DNA from: an uncultured Collinsella sp.
GTDB taxonomy: Bacteria > Actinomycetota > Coriobacteriia > Coriobacteriales > Coriobacteriaceae
Reading direction: 5' to 3'
NCBI GenBank assembly: GCA_900540095.1
Contig: UQEO01000005.1
Location: 1-41,419 of the forward strand
Length of the DNA stretch: 41,419 nucleotides
Below the pieces are notes generated by a model. It was given only the letters and a program-made list of their open reading frames with translations. It was not told the DNA's origin and ran no database searches. The translations under genes were made by a program, and so were the position numbers. This document shows, in pieces, positions 7,711-17,395 of this stretch; position 1 is the first letter of the stretch, and each line of letters starts with the position of its first letter.

Positions 7711-9864
7711 TTACTGAACTTTGCTGGCGAACTCGAGGTATTGCATGCGCTGCAGCTTGTCGATCGTCGAGGCGTATGGGCTGTCTTCAGATTCCAAGTC
7801 GTAGCGCAGCCCGTCGGCACCAAGGTAGCCGGCGACATTGATGGTGGGCACATCTGACCTTGTTGCAAGCAGGGCTTTTTGATAGTCGGTGAGCGGGGCG
7901 CCGATCTTATTAAGGGTAATGGCTGCAATCTCGTTTGCCCCGACGGTGTCGTAGACGTTGAGCTCGGTATTGCCGGCGATTTCATAGTTAGCCCAGACGA
8001 AATATGTCGACTGGTAGTTACGGAAAGCGTGGTCTGCCGTATCTTCCTGAGGGTACAGCTCGTCGTTGAGGGTCGTTGCGGCGCTCGGCTGATGGTCGCC
8101 AAAAAAGACAAGGACAACCGGTCTGCCGATATTGCGGAGCTCGTTGATAAAGTACTCGAGGTCCCGGTCGGATGCATTGATGCAGGTGAGATAGGTGTTG
8201 AGCGCGCTATTGGCGCCCTCGCTGGCTCCCTCGACCCAATAGTTTGTCAGCTCTTCGGCGGGAACGGTGCCAAGGTCGTAGCCGCCGTGATTTTGCATCG
8301 TGACGTCAAAGATGAACTGCGGGGCTTCGTCGGTTCTAAGCAGATCGAGTATCTTGTCGTAGGTGACGTAGTCGCATACGCCGGCATGGTAACAGGGCGC
8401 ACCTTCGAAATCGCCGATTGAAAGAAAGTCTCCAAAGCCCAGCTGCTGATAGATTTTATCTCGATGGTAGTTGACGGGGTTTTGCGGGTGCATAGCGGTA
8501 GCGGTATACCCAAGCTCTTTAAGGTCCTTTGCCAGGCTGTTGACGCCATTCATCTGATACAGCTGATAGGGGATTTTGCCCAATCCGACAAAGGCCGTTG
8601 TCGCTCCGGTTAAAAATTCGAATTCGGAGTTCGCCGTTCCGCCACCGGCGACCGAAGCGAGCATGGTGCCGCGAACAAGTGTGTCGGGAAGCGAGTTGTA
8701 GAATGCGGGACCGGTGTACCCGGCCGCCTGGAGCTGCTCAAAGCACGAAAGGTCGCTAAAACTCTCGTTCATGACGGCAACAATCGTCGGCTTGATTTCA
8801 TTGAACTGGGCAACGGCCGCCGCGCGCTGCTCGCTCGAGCCATACGTGCTGTCGTAGGTGGCGGCGAGCTCCTGCTCGATGCTCCGCGCCTCATCGGGCG
8901 TATAGTCTTCGGGCTTCTCAATGGGCAACTCGTTGACCATTTCGGTGAACGAAGTGATAAAACCCTGAGACGCATACGTGGTGATGGGCTGCCAACGGTC
9001 AAATCCAAAATTCAGCGCCTGCTCCAAGTCGATGCTGGAAAAGCCCGAGAGCCCCACAACGGTCACTAGCAGAAAAGCGCAGAGGTTAGCGGCGATTGCG
9101 GGGAAGACATGGGTGGGCGTACGGAGCTTTCTCGGTCGGATAAGCGAAAGAAGCCCCAGGGAAATCTCCAGCAGGGCTAGAGAGGCTACGATTCCGGCGG
9201 TAAAGGTAAACTCGTATCCCTCGCTCACTTCCATTGCGGTGCCAAGGGCCAAGATATCGCTTGGCAGGATGGCCTCGCCTTTAAACGTTATGACGAAGTG
9301 CTCGGCAATGCCAAGGATGCAACAGGCGACGGGCACGAGGGCCATGACGCCTCCATGACGCTGTCCCAGCAAATAAAGGGAGAGCAGAACCGTCGCGAGC
9401 AGCCCGACGGAAAACCCGAATGAGTTGGCGGGAATGCGATAGAACGTTTCGTTGCAGGCAATTTCGAGTGAAACGAACGAGAGCGCTGAAACAGCGGCGA
9501 TGACAAGGATGTCACGGCAAATACAGGCAACCGTTCCCGTCGCAAGATCGGTTTGGTCGATAAGTCCCGAAACCAAGGGCTCGACAAGAAGTATGACGGC
9601 GGTAGCACCGAGCGCCGAATAAGAAAGGACCCATAGGGAATTGTCCTCATTTACGAGCAATTGATTCGTAATCCATGCAGCTACCATGCCGAGCGGGATG
9701 AGGAGCGTCGCGCACCAAAAGACGCGGGCAATGGGCGGCTTTTCATTGTGTTTGATTGAAGAATATACGCGCACCACGACGATGGCCACGATAAGGACGG
9801 CGATGAATATGGGCAGATTGGCCATGTCGCTCGAAGTGATTTCAAGGGGGATATCTTCGGTCAT
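7711..9864 (-). CDS. LTA synthase-like membrane sulfatase/phosphoglycerol transferase
   Basis: Polytopic membrane protein with an extracellular alkaline-phosphatase-superfamily (sulfatase) domain. It is probably a phosphoglycerol or related transferase acting on cell-surface glycopolymers. Residues 17-275 hold about six to seven hydrophobic helices. The catalytic domain starts near 358 with IVAVMNESFSD (Glu367, metal site). GGGTANSEFEFLTG follows, with Thr410 matching the LtaS nucleophile. MHPQNPVNYHRD, MQNHGGYD and VFFGDHQPS (metal-binding DH) complete the active site. It has 717 residues. ATG at 9864 has AGAGGA seven bases upstream. It stands alone and diverges from uvrA. The true substrate (glycerol-phosphate polymer or another sugar polymer) cannot be told from the sequence. 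Confidence 0.85.
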   Translation of the reverse strand: MTEDIPLEITSSDMANLPIFIAVLIVAIVVVRVYSSIKHNEKPPIARVFWCATLLIPLGMVAAWITNQLLVNEDNSLWVLSYSALGATAVILLVEPLVSGLIDQTDLATGTVACICRDILVIAAVSALSFVSLEIACNETFYRIPANSFGFSVGLLATVLLSLYLLGQRHGGVMALVPVACCILGIAEHFVITFKGEAILPSDILALGTAMEVSEGYEFTFTAGIVASLALLEISLGLLSLIRPRKLRTPTHVFPAIAANLCAFLLVTVVGLSGFSSIDLEQALNFGFDRWQPITTYASQGFITSFTEMVNELPIEKPEDYTPDEARSIEQELAATYDSTYGSSEQRAAAVAQFNEIKPTIVAVMNESFSDLSCFEQLQAAGYTGPAFYNSLPDTLVRGTMLASVAGGGTANSEFEFLTGATTAFVGLGKIPYQLYQMNGVNSLAKDLKELGYTATAMHPQNPVNYHRDKIYQQLGFGDFLSIGDFEGAPCYHAGVCDYVTYDKILDLLRTDEAPQFIFDVTMQNHGGYDLGTVPAEELTNYWVEGASEGANSALNTYLTCINASDRDLEYFINELRNIGRPVVLVFFGDHQPSAATTLNDELYPQEDTADHAFRNYQSTYFVWANYEIAGNTELNVYDTVGANEIAAITLNKIGAPLTDYQKALLATRSDVPTINVAGYLGADGLRYDLESEDSPYASTIDKLQRMQYLEFASKVQ

Positions 9865-9982
9865 GGACGTTCCTCTGTTACGGCAAATTAAGTTCAGTAT
9901 TAGATTACTGTAACCTTTCCACGACATTTCGAGAAACAAAGCGCCCGATACGCAAAGCTAAAGGTCTGCGAATCTTGTATTA

Positions 9983-9996
9983 CGAACATCTGTGCG
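9983..9996 (+). promoter_or_regulatory. SOS-box-like site (LexA) before uvrA
   Basis: CGAAC-ATCT-GTGCG matches the Gram-positive/actinobacterial LexA consensus CGAAC-N4-GTTCG at nine of ten fixed positions. It lies 61 bp before the uvrA start in the divergent region 9865-10057. uvrA is a common LexA target. A TATGAT -10-like box at 10024-10029 lies downstream. Confidence 0.45.
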
Positions 9997-10057
9997 CGTC
10001 GAGTGCGCTAAACTCATCGGCAGTATGATTCGATGCAATAGGAGGCAAGGAGCTTCC

Positions 10058-12964
10058 ATGTCTGATTCTTCTATCGTTATTCGCGGCGCTCGTGAGCACA
10101 ACCTCCGTGATATCGATGTTTCCATTCCGCGTGACCAACTCGTGGTCATTACCGGTCTTTCTGGCTCGGGCAAGAGCTCGCTGGCATTTGACACTATCTA
10201 TGCCGAGGGCCAGCGTCGATACGTCGAGAGCCTTTCGAGCTATGCGCGCCAGTTCTTGGGTCAGATGGACAAACCCGACCTGGATTCAATCGACGGCCTT
10301 TCGCCGGCAGTGTCGATCGACCAAAAGACGACGTCTAAAAACCCTCGCTCGACGGTTGGCACCGTAACCGAGATTTATGACTATCTGCGCCTGCTGTTCG
10401 CCCGTGTGGGCACCCCGCACTGTCCCGAATGCGGCCGCGTCATTGAGCGTCAGACGACCGACCAGGTTGCCGACAAGGTCTTGGCGGCGGGGGAGGGCCG
10501 CCGCGCGTTTGTGCTGGCACCGGTGGTGCGCGGGCGAAAAGGCGAGTACACCAAACTGTTTGAGGACCTTCGCGCCGAGGGCTTTAGCCGCGTGCGTGTC
10601 GACGGTGAAGTGCGCTCGCTCGACGATCCGATCGATCTGGACAAGAAGTTCAAGCACGATATCGAGGTCGTAGTCGATCGCATCGTGATCCGTGAGAACT
10701 CTCTGGGCCGTATCGCCGAGTCTGTTGAGCAAGCGACCGCGCTGGCTCACGGCAATGTAAACGTGTACATGCTGCCCGATCGTGATGCTCCCGAGGGGAC
10801 CGAGGGCGAGCTGCTGGAGTATTCGTTGGCCTTGGCGTGCCCGGAGCATGGTCACTCCATTGACGATCTTCAGCCGCGTGATTTTTCGTTCAACGCTCCC
10901 TATGGCGCATGTCCTGAGTGCGACGGCCTGGGCTTTAAGAAAACCGTTGATGCCGAGGCGCTGATTGAGGATCCCTCGAAGTCCATTGCCGATGGAGTCT
11001 TTGGTAGCCTGTTTGGCAATTCGAACTACTATCCGCAGATTTTTGCTGCGGTCTGCAAACACTTTAAGGTGAGCGCCGATACGCCGTGGGAGGACTTGCC
11101 CCCTCGCGTGCGTCGTGCATTCTTGGATGGCCTGGGCGATACGAAGATCTCGGTCGACTACCAAAAGCTCGACGGACGTCGCAGCCAGTGGGATACCAAG
11201 TTTTCGGGCGTTCGCAACATCCTGTACGAACGCTATACCGAGACGACGAACGAGAACACCAAGGCGCGCCTGGAGAAGTACATTCGCGAGGAGCCGTGCT
11301 CGAGCTGCCACGGCGCTCGTTTGCGCTCCGAGATGCTCGCCGTCACCGTGGGCGGCAAGTCCATTTACGAGGTTTGTTGCCTGTCGTGCCGTGAATCGCT
11401 CGAGTTTTTTGAGGGCCTGGAGCTCACCGAGCGCCAACAGTTTATCGGCGGCCGTATCGTCAAGGAAATCCTGGAGCGCTTGCGTTTTCTGGTCGATGTT
11501 GGACTCGACTATCTGACGCTCGATCGTGCCTCGGCGACGCTTTCCGGTGGCGAGGCGCAGCGTATTCGTCTGGCAACGCAGATCGGCGCGGGTCTCATGG
11601 GCGTGCTCTATATTCTGGACGAGCCCTCGATCGGTCTTCATCAGCGTGACAACGAGCGCTTGATCAAGACGCTCGAGCGCCTGCGCGATATCGGCAATAC
11701 CGTTATCGTCGTCGAACACGACGAGGATACAATCCGTGCCGCCGATTACGTGATCGACATGGGGCCCGGCGCCGGCGTCAACGGCGGACACGTAGTCGCG
11801 GCGGGGGACGCCCCCCACAACACTGGGTGAATGACCCCTGCCGATATCATGGCGTGTCCTGAGTCGATGACGGGCGCTTATCTGACCGGCAAACGAATGA
11901 TCCGGGTGCCTGATGAACGGCGCAAGCCCGGTCGCGGCTGCCTTAAAATTACGGGCGCTCGAGCCAACAACCTCAAAAACGTTACCGCCAAAATCGAGTT
12001 TGGTACGCTTACGGTTGTTACCGGCGTGTCGGGATCGGGCAAGAGCTCCCTGGTTACCGACACCATTGCGCCTGCCCTTACGAATGTCATTCACCGTTCG
12101 ACGCGCCCTGTGGGTCCGTATAAGAAAATCGAGGGCATCGAGTGTATCGATAAGGTTATCGATATCGACCAGTCGCCGATTGGCCGCACGCCGCGCTCCA
12201 ACCCTGCTACCTATATCGGCCTGTGGGATGATCTTCGCGCGCTGTTTGCGAGTACGCCGGAGTCGAAGGCGCGCGGCTACTCGCCAGGTCGTTTCTCCTT
12301 TAATGTGAGTGGCGGGCGCTGTGAAGCGTGCAAGGGCGACGGACAGATCAAGATCGAGATGCACTTCCTTCCCGATATCTACGTTCCCTGCGAAGTTTGC
12401 GGCGGTAAACGCTACAATCGCGAGACACTCGAGGTCACCTACCGTGGCAAGACCATCTCGGACGTACTTGACATGAGCGTGGCCGAGGCACTGGCTTTCT
12501 TTGGGAATATCCCGCAGATTAAGCGCAAGCTTCAGACGCTGTACGATGTAGGCTTGGGCTACGTGAGCCTGGGCCAGCCCGCCACGACGCTTTCGGGTGG
12601 CGAGGCGCAGCGTGTGAAACTCGCCAAGGAGCTTCATCGACGCCAGACGGGCAAGACGTTCTATATTTTGGACGAGCCGACGACCGGCCTTCATTTTGAG
12701 GACGTCCGCCAGCTGCTCGATGTGCTGCAGCGCTTGGTCGATGCGGGCAACACGGTGCTGGTGATTGAACACAACCTTGATGTCATCAAGGTTGCCGACC
12801 GCCTGATCGATATGGGTCCCGAGGGCGGTAACGGCGGCGGAACCGTCGTGGTTTCGGGCACACCGGAGCAGGTTGCGGACTGTCCGCAGAGTTATACGGG
12901 CAAGTTTTTGGCGCCGTTGCTCAGGCGTGACCGGGAGCGTCAAGCTCAACTTGATGCTCAATAA
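10058..12964 (+). pseudogene. uvrA: UvrABC excinuclease subunit A, interrupted by an in-frame stop
   Basis: Damage-recognition ABC-type ATPase of nucleotide excision repair. ATG 10058 has AAGGAG five bases upstream. The first half has ITGLSGSGKSSLAFDT, a first zinc region (CPEHGHS...GACPECDGLG) and the signature LSGGEAQRIRLATQIG. The second half has VTGVSGSGKSSLVTDT, the second zinc finger CEACKGDGQ...CEVCGG and LSGGEAQRVKLAKEL. After HVVAAG a 27-nt stretch (11807-11833) adds DAPHNTG, a TGA stop and a Met, before TPADIMACPES resumes in the same frame. Without it the protein would be a normal ~960-residue UvrA. As written, translation gives a 590-residue piece and possibly a 377-residue piece from ATG 11831. 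Both are well conserved, so the break is recent or an artefact. Confidence 0.92.
11807..11833 (+). other. 27-nt in-frame insertion with TGA inside uvrA
   Basis: Nine extra codons compared with the UvrA family, between GGHVVAAG and TPADIM. The left edge is a GC-rich fold-back, GGGGG-ACG-CCCCC (11803-11815). The TGA stop is at 11828-11830. No target-site duplication or IS end is visible. Confidence 0.8.
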
Positions 12965-12984
12965 ATAGGCGATTCAGTTTATGG

Positions 12985-13018
12985 GCGCCATCGACTCCTT
13001 GTGATTCGATGGCGCTTG
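12985..13018 (+). terminator. terminator after uvrA
   Basis: GCGCCATCGA (12985-12994) pairs perfectly with TCGATGGCGC (13006-13015) over an 11-nt loop, followed by TTG. The T-run is poor, so it may be a weak terminator. Confidence 0.65.
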
Positions 13019-13096
13019 CTGTGCCGAAGTGACGTATGCAGCCGAATTGGACATATACTTAATCCTTGCGTCCGAATGCGAGGGAAAGGATATGTC

Positions 13097-13597
13097 ATGG
13101 CAAAGGCTGTAAAGACGCCAAAAACCAATGCGATGCGCGAGCTGGAAAGCGCCGGCATTTCCTATGTTCTACATACGTACGAAGACGATGGTGATGAGTC
13201 GGTGGGCCTGGGGGTCGCGATTTCGGAGCAGCTTGGCGAGGAGCCCGGTCAAGGATTTAAGACTTTGGTCTGCGTGACACCGTCCAACGACTATGTCGTG
13301 TGCTGCATCCCTGTTGCCGACGAGCTCGATCTAAAGTCCGCCGCGCGTGCCGCGGGGGAGAAGTCCTTGGCCATGATGCATGTGAAGGATTTGCTTGCGG
13401 CGACTGGCTACGTTCGCGGCGGCTGCAGCCCGGTCGGTATGAAAAAACGCTACCGGACGCTCATTGATGAGACATGCGTCCTTTGGGATACCATTTTTAT
13501 TTCGGGAGGCAAGCGTGGTTATCAGCTCGAGCTTGCACCCGATGATTTAATTGCATTTTGCGGGGCGACGGTTGCCGCGATTACGAGAGAGGACTGA
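13097..13597 (+). CDS. Cys-tRNA deacylase, YbaK/EbsC family
   Basis: Editing enzyme that probably hydrolyses mischarged Cys-tRNA(Pro) in the cytosol. Family motifs are KTLVC (lysine of the active cleft), a VCCIPVADELDLK core strand-helix, and the diagnostic GYVRGGCSPVGMKK near residue 115. At 166 residues it is the normal single-domain size. ATG at 13097 has GGGAAAGGA a few bases upstream; the open frame starts earlier, but that stretch covers the uvrA terminator. Four bases separate it from murJ, so the two are likely co-transcribed. Confidence 0.88.
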   Translation: MAKAVKTPKTNAMRELESAGISYVLHTYEDDGDESVGLGVAISEQLGEEPGQGFKTLVCVTPSNDYVVCCIPVADELDLKSAARAAGEKSLAMMHVKDLLAATGYVRGGCSPVGMKKRYRTLIDETCVLWDTIFISGGKRGYQLELAPDDLIAFCGATVAAITRED

Positions 13598-13600
13598 GCG

Positions 13601-15283
13601 ATGCCGCAGGAAGAATTGAAGCGCGGAGCTCATTTTGCAAAAGAATCTGCGCCTCAGACACCCTCATCCGAAGCTTCTTCGTCGCGAGATGACACTGACG
13701 ACATGGGCTCGTCGGACTACTCCACGGTTGGTCGTTCTGCCGGGCTTATGACCATCCTGACTATCGTGTCTCGCGTCACCGGTTTTATCCGCACGTGGGC
13801 AATGGCGGCCGCTATCGGCATGTCGCTGCTCTCGTCCTCCTATCAGGTCGCCAACAACCTGCCCAATATGCTCTACGAACTCGTGATGGGCGGCATGCTC
13901 GTGACGGCGTTTTTGCCCGTGTACATGGGCGTGAGGCGTGAGCAGGGTCGCGAGGCCTCGAACGAGTACGTGGGCAACCTGCTCGGCATTCTGCTTTTAG
14001 TGCTGGGTGGCATTTCGTTGCTGGGGACCGTGTTCGCCCCGGGCTTTATCTGGACGCAATCGTTCCTTTCGGGTGACGGTGGCAGCATGGATACCGCTGC
14101 GTTCATGTTCCGTTTCTTTGCCATCCAGATTCTGTTTTATGGTTTGGGCTCGGTGTTCTCGGGCGTTCTCAACGCACACCGCGACTACTTCTGGTCGACG
14201 TTTGCCCCGGTCCTCAACAATGTGATCGTCATTGCGAGCTTTATGGGTTTTGCGCCCGTGTCCGCACAGTTTGGCGAACGTGTCGGCATCATCTTGATTG
14301 CGGCCGGTACGACCCTCGGTGTCTTTGTTCAGATGGCATGTCAGATTCCCGCGCTTAGCAAGCACGGCGTGCATCCCCATATCCATATCGACTTTAAGGA
14401 CCCCGCGCTGCGCCAGACGATTGCGCTCGGTATCCCGACGCTGCTCGCCACGGTGTGCATGTTTGTCTCGACTTCTATCACCAACGCTGCCGCGCTGGTG
14501 GTCCAGCCCGAGACGGGTCCTTCCGTCATCGCCTATGCGCGCCTGTGGTACACGCTGCCCTACGCGCTGATTGCCGCCTCGCTTTCGACGGCGCTCTATA
14601 CCGAGCTCTCTCATGACGCACAGGAGAAGGATTACGACAGCGTTCGCACGGGCATTTCGCGTGGCGTCGCCCAGATGCTGTTCTTCCTGATTCCGTTCGC
14701 ACTGTACCTGATTGTCTTCGCACGTCCGCTCAATATGATCTACTGTGCTGGCAAGTTCGATGAATCCGGCGTGGCGCTGGTGTCCGAGTACCTTGTCTAC
14801 CTGGCACTTTCCCTGCCGCTCTACGGCGTGGTCGTGCTGATGCAGAAGAGCTTCTCGGCCCTGCTCGATATGAAACCTTATAGCCGCTATTGCTTGTACT
14901 CCGCTATCGGTCAGGCCGGTTCGGTGCTGCTATTTGGCGTGGTGCTGGGCTACGGTATGCCGGCAATTGCGCTTTCGTACGTCGTTGACTACGTGGTCTT
15001 GGTCGGATGCTCACTGTGGTGGCTGCGCCGTCGTCTGCATGGCCTTCAGGTCAAGTCTATCCTGCACGGCGGTTTCTTCGGCCTGTTGTTCGGTGGCTTG
15101 GGCGCTGCCGCGGGCGCCGGCGTCATGTGGGCACTTGAGCACTTTGTCGGAATGCTTGGCAGCTCGATCCTCATTACCCTGGGCTACGTTTGTGTTGCAG
15201 GCGTCGTCTCGCTCGCCGTGACTTTTGGCCTTGCCTTCGTCTTTAAGATGCCCGAGGTCTCGGCGCTGCTTCGTCGCAAGTAG
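13601..15283 (+). CDS. murJ: lipid II flippase MurJ (MviN family)
   Basis: Multi-pass membrane protein that flips lipid II across the membrane for peptidoglycan synthesis. After a ~45-residue hydrophilic Ser/Glu-rich N-terminus there are about 14 hydrophobic segments. MviN features include STVGRSAGLMTILTIVSRVTGFIRTW at the first helix, the NNLPNMLYELVMGGML region, and FSGVLNAHRDYFWSTFAPVLNN. At 560 residues it has a full-length core. GAGAGAGGA lies before ATG 13601. The stop codon directly abuts the uvrC start, which implies an operon ybaK-murJ-uvrC. The hydrophilic N-terminal extension is typical of actinobacterial members, where it is often longer. Confidence 0.92.
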   Translation: MPQEELKRGAHFAKESAPQTPSSEASSSRDDTDDMGSSDYSTVGRSAGLMTILTIVSRVTGFIRTWAMAAAIGMSLLSSSYQVANNLPNMLYELVMGGMLVTAFLPVYMGVRREQGREASNEYVGNLLGILLLVLGGISLLGTVFAPGFIWTQSFLSGDGGSMDTAAFMFRFFAIQILFYGLGSVFSGVLNAHRDYFWSTFAPVLNNVIVIASFMGFAPVSAQFGERVGIILIAAGTTLGVFVQMACQIPALSKHGVHPHIHIDFKDPALRQTIALGIPTLLATVCMFVSTSITNAAALVVQPETGPSVIAYARLWYTLPYALIAASLSTALYTELSHDAQEKDYDSVRTGISRGVAQMLFFLIPFALYLIVFARPLNMIYCAGKFDESGVALVSEYLVYLALSLPLYGVVVLMQKSFSALLDMKPYSRYCLYSAIGQAGSVLLFGVVLGYGMPAIALSYVVDYVVLVGCSLWWLRRRLHGLQVKSILHGGFFGLLFGGLGAAAGAGVMWALEHFVGMLGSSILITLGYVCVAGVVSLAVTFGLAFVFKMPEVSALLRRK

Positions 15284-17230
15284 GTGCGTGTGGCAGGTCA
15301 CGACAACATTCCAACGCTTGCCGAGCAGGTTTCGCGCGTTCCCACACAGCCCGGATGCTACCTTTGGAAGGATGCCAAGGGCGATGTCATCTACGTGGGC
15401 AAGGCAAAAAACTTGCGTTCCCGTATGCGCCAGTACGTGACACTGCAGGATGAGCGTCAAAAGATCCCGCTGATGATGCAGCTGGTGGCGAGCTTTGACT
15501 ATATCGTGGTGGAGACCGAGCACGAGGCGTTGGTGCTCGAGCGCAATTTGATTGGTCAGTACCATCCGTACTTTAACGTCGACCTCAAGGATGACAAGAG
15601 CTACCCCTTTATCGCCATTACAAAGGGCGACCTGTATCCCGCTATCAAATATACGCGCGAGCGTCATAAGCCGGGAACGCGTTATTTTGGTCCCTATACC
15701 GATAGCCGTGCGGCACGTGAGACGATAGATACGCTGCGCAAGGTTATCCCCATCTGCTCCGCATCCTGTGCGGAGTGGCGTCGTTGTCGTCGTATCGTCG
15801 AGTCCCACAGGGGCGAGGAAGACATCGTCAATATGATTTGCGCGCAAAACGGGCGTCCCTGCTTTGACTACCATGTCGGGCGCGGCCCGGGTGCGTGTGT
15901 CGGCGCGATTTCTCCTACGGACTATGCCAAGAACGTCAAACGTGTCGAACGTTTTTTGTCGGGCCATCGCAAGGATGTCGTCGATGAGCTGACCTCCGAG
16001 ATGACGGATGCCGCCGAGGCGCTCGACTTTGAGCGCGCGGCACGCGTCAAACGTCGTTTGGAGGTCATCAGGGGTCTGGACGACCGTCAGCAAGTCGTTT
16101 TTCCCTCCAGTGTCGATATCGATGTCATCGGTTTCTATCGCGAGGAGACCATCTCCGCCGCTTGCGTCTTTGTCGTGCGTGAGGGTCGAACGGTTCGAAC
16201 CTGCGAGTTTATTCTCGATAAGGGTTTGGATGTCGACGAAGAGGAGCTTCAATCGGGCTTTCTTAAGCGCTATTACGACGAGACGGCTGATATTCCAGCT
16301 GAGATAAACCTCTCTGTCGAGCTTGAGGATGCGGAGGCGCTGGGGGAGTGGCTTGCAGGCAAGCGCGAGCGTTCCTGCCATCTCCATAGGCCGCAGCGTG
16401 GCGAAAAGCACCGTTTGCTCGATATGGCATCCAAAAATGCGCGCCATGCCCTCATGCGCTACATGATGCGAACGGGGTACGCTGACGACCGCACCAATCA
16501 AGCGCTCCTGGAGCTCGAAAGCGCGCTGGCGCTGCCGGCGCCGCCGATGCGTATCGAGTGCTTCGATATCTCGACGCTGCATGGAACCTTTACCGTCGCC
16601 TCGATGGTGGTGTTTACCAACGGACGCGCCGACAAGAGCCAGTACCGTCGTTTTAAAATTCAGGCCGAATTGGACGAGGCAAACGACCTCGTGTCGATGT
16701 CCGAGGTTTTGGGACGACGCTATGCTCCCGAGCGCATGGCCGACGAGCGTTTTGGCTCGCGCCCCGATTTGCTCGTTGTCGATGGCGGTAAGCCGCAATT
16801 GACCGCTGCGATCAAGCAACTTGAGGCTCTTGGGCTCGATATACCAGTTTGTGGCTTGGCAAAGGCCGATGAGGAAGTTTTTGTGCCTTGGGACGAGACT
16901 CCCGTCGTGCTGCCGACCGGGTCTGCTTCGCTCTATCTAATTAAACAGGTGCGCGATGAATCGCACCGTTTTGCAATCACATTCCATCGTGAGTTGCGCG
17001 ATAAAGCCATGACAGTTTCGGTACTCGATGACGTTCCAGGCGTGGGACCCACCAGAAAACGTGCCCTTATGCGCCATTTTGGTTCGATGAAGCGTTTGCG
17101 CGCGGCGAGCGAGCAAGAGATCGCGGAAGTTCGCGGCATACCTGCCGATGTTGCCAAGGCGGTCCACGAGGCGCTCGTTGCGTGGAATGCCGAGCGCGCC
17201 GAGGCGGCGGCTGGCCATTCCGATAGCTAA
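15284..17230 (+). CDS. uvrC: UvrABC excinuclease subunit C
   Basis: Makes both incisions in nucleotide excision repair. The N-terminal GIY-YIG nuclease is visible as QPGCYLWKDAKGDVIYVGKAKNLRSR. A Cys-rich region (CSASCAEWRRC...RPCFDYHVGRGPGACVG) follows. The UVR domain ALDFERAARVKRRLEVI (~245-260) binds UvrB. The RNase H-like endonuclease domain has IECFDIS and LLVVDGGKPQL, and the C-terminal helix-hairpin-helix is VPGVGPTRKRALMRHFGS. At 648 residues it has normal length. The start is GTG 15284 directly after the murJ stop, or GTG 15290; no clear Shine-Dalgarno is seen, which suggests translational coupling. No good terminator follows. Confidence 0.96.
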   Translation: MRVAGHDNIPTLAEQVSRVPTQPGCYLWKDAKGDVIYVGKAKNLRSRMRQYVTLQDERQKIPLMMQLVASFDYIVVETEHEALVLERNLIGQYHPYFNVDLKDDKSYPFIAITKGDLYPAIKYTRERHKPGTRYFGPYTDSRAARETIDTLRKVIPICSASCAEWRRCRRIVESHRGEEDIVNMICAQNGRPCFDYHVGRGPGACVGAISPTDYAKNVKRVERFLSGHRKDVVDELTSEMTDAAEALDFERAARVKRRLEVIRGLDDRQQVVFPSSVDIDVIGFYREETISAACVFVVREGRTVRTCEFILDKGLDVDEEELQSGFLKRYYDETADIPAEINLSVELEDAEALGEWLAGKRERSCHLHRPQRGEKHRLLDMASKNARHALMRYMMRTGYADDRTNQALLELESALALPAPPMRIECFDISTLHGTFTVASMVVFTNGRADKSQYRRFKIQAELDEANDLVSMSEVLGRRYAPERMADERFGSRPDLLVVDGGKPQLTAAIKQLEALGLDIPVCGLAKADEEVFVPWDETPVVLPTGSASLYLIKQVRDESHRFAITFHRELRDKAMTVSVLDDVPGVGPTRKRALMRHFGSMKRLRAASEQEIAEVRGIPADVAKAVHEALVAWNAERAEAAAGHSDS

Positions 17231-17322
17231 ACACGAGCCTAAACTACTGATATACATGATTGCGTGATTTTCAACCATTTATTTCGCCATGATTGCATGC
17301 TGGTTTCGGGTTTTATTAACGC

Positions 17323-17363
17323 TAAAACGTTTGACTAGTCATGGTGAACAACCCTGCTATCCT
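17323..17363 (+). promoter_or_regulatory. dyad-rich promoter region of the nan operon
   Basis: TTGACT (17331-17336) is a good -35 candidate, with TGCTAT (17355-17360) or the extended -10 TGC-TATCCT (17355-17363) downstream. Two perfect palindromes flank and overlap the -35: AAACGTTT (17325-17332, LacI-family/cre-like core) and TGACTAGTCA (17332-17341). Upstream, CATGATTGC occurs twice (17255-17263, 17288-17296), 33 bp apart. The gene-free region 17231-17595 holds these elements plus the leader listed next. Confidence 0.5.
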
Positions 17364-17395
17364 GCGGGTTGACGAAGACTGATATCTCACCTCGT

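Noticed and set aside
11828..11830. TGA in uvrA as a recoded Sec/Trp/Gly codon
   Set aside because: The stop lies inside a non-homologous insertion, no selenocysteine context is visible, and related bacteria read TGA as stop.
10286..12961. 891-codon minus-strand open frame across uvrA
   Set aside because: Antisense shadow of uvrA caused by GC-rich codon bias; the plus strand has clear UvrA motifs.
15011..16819. 602-codon minus-strand open frame over murJ/uvrC
   Set aside because: It crosses two conserved plus-strand genes and has no family motif.
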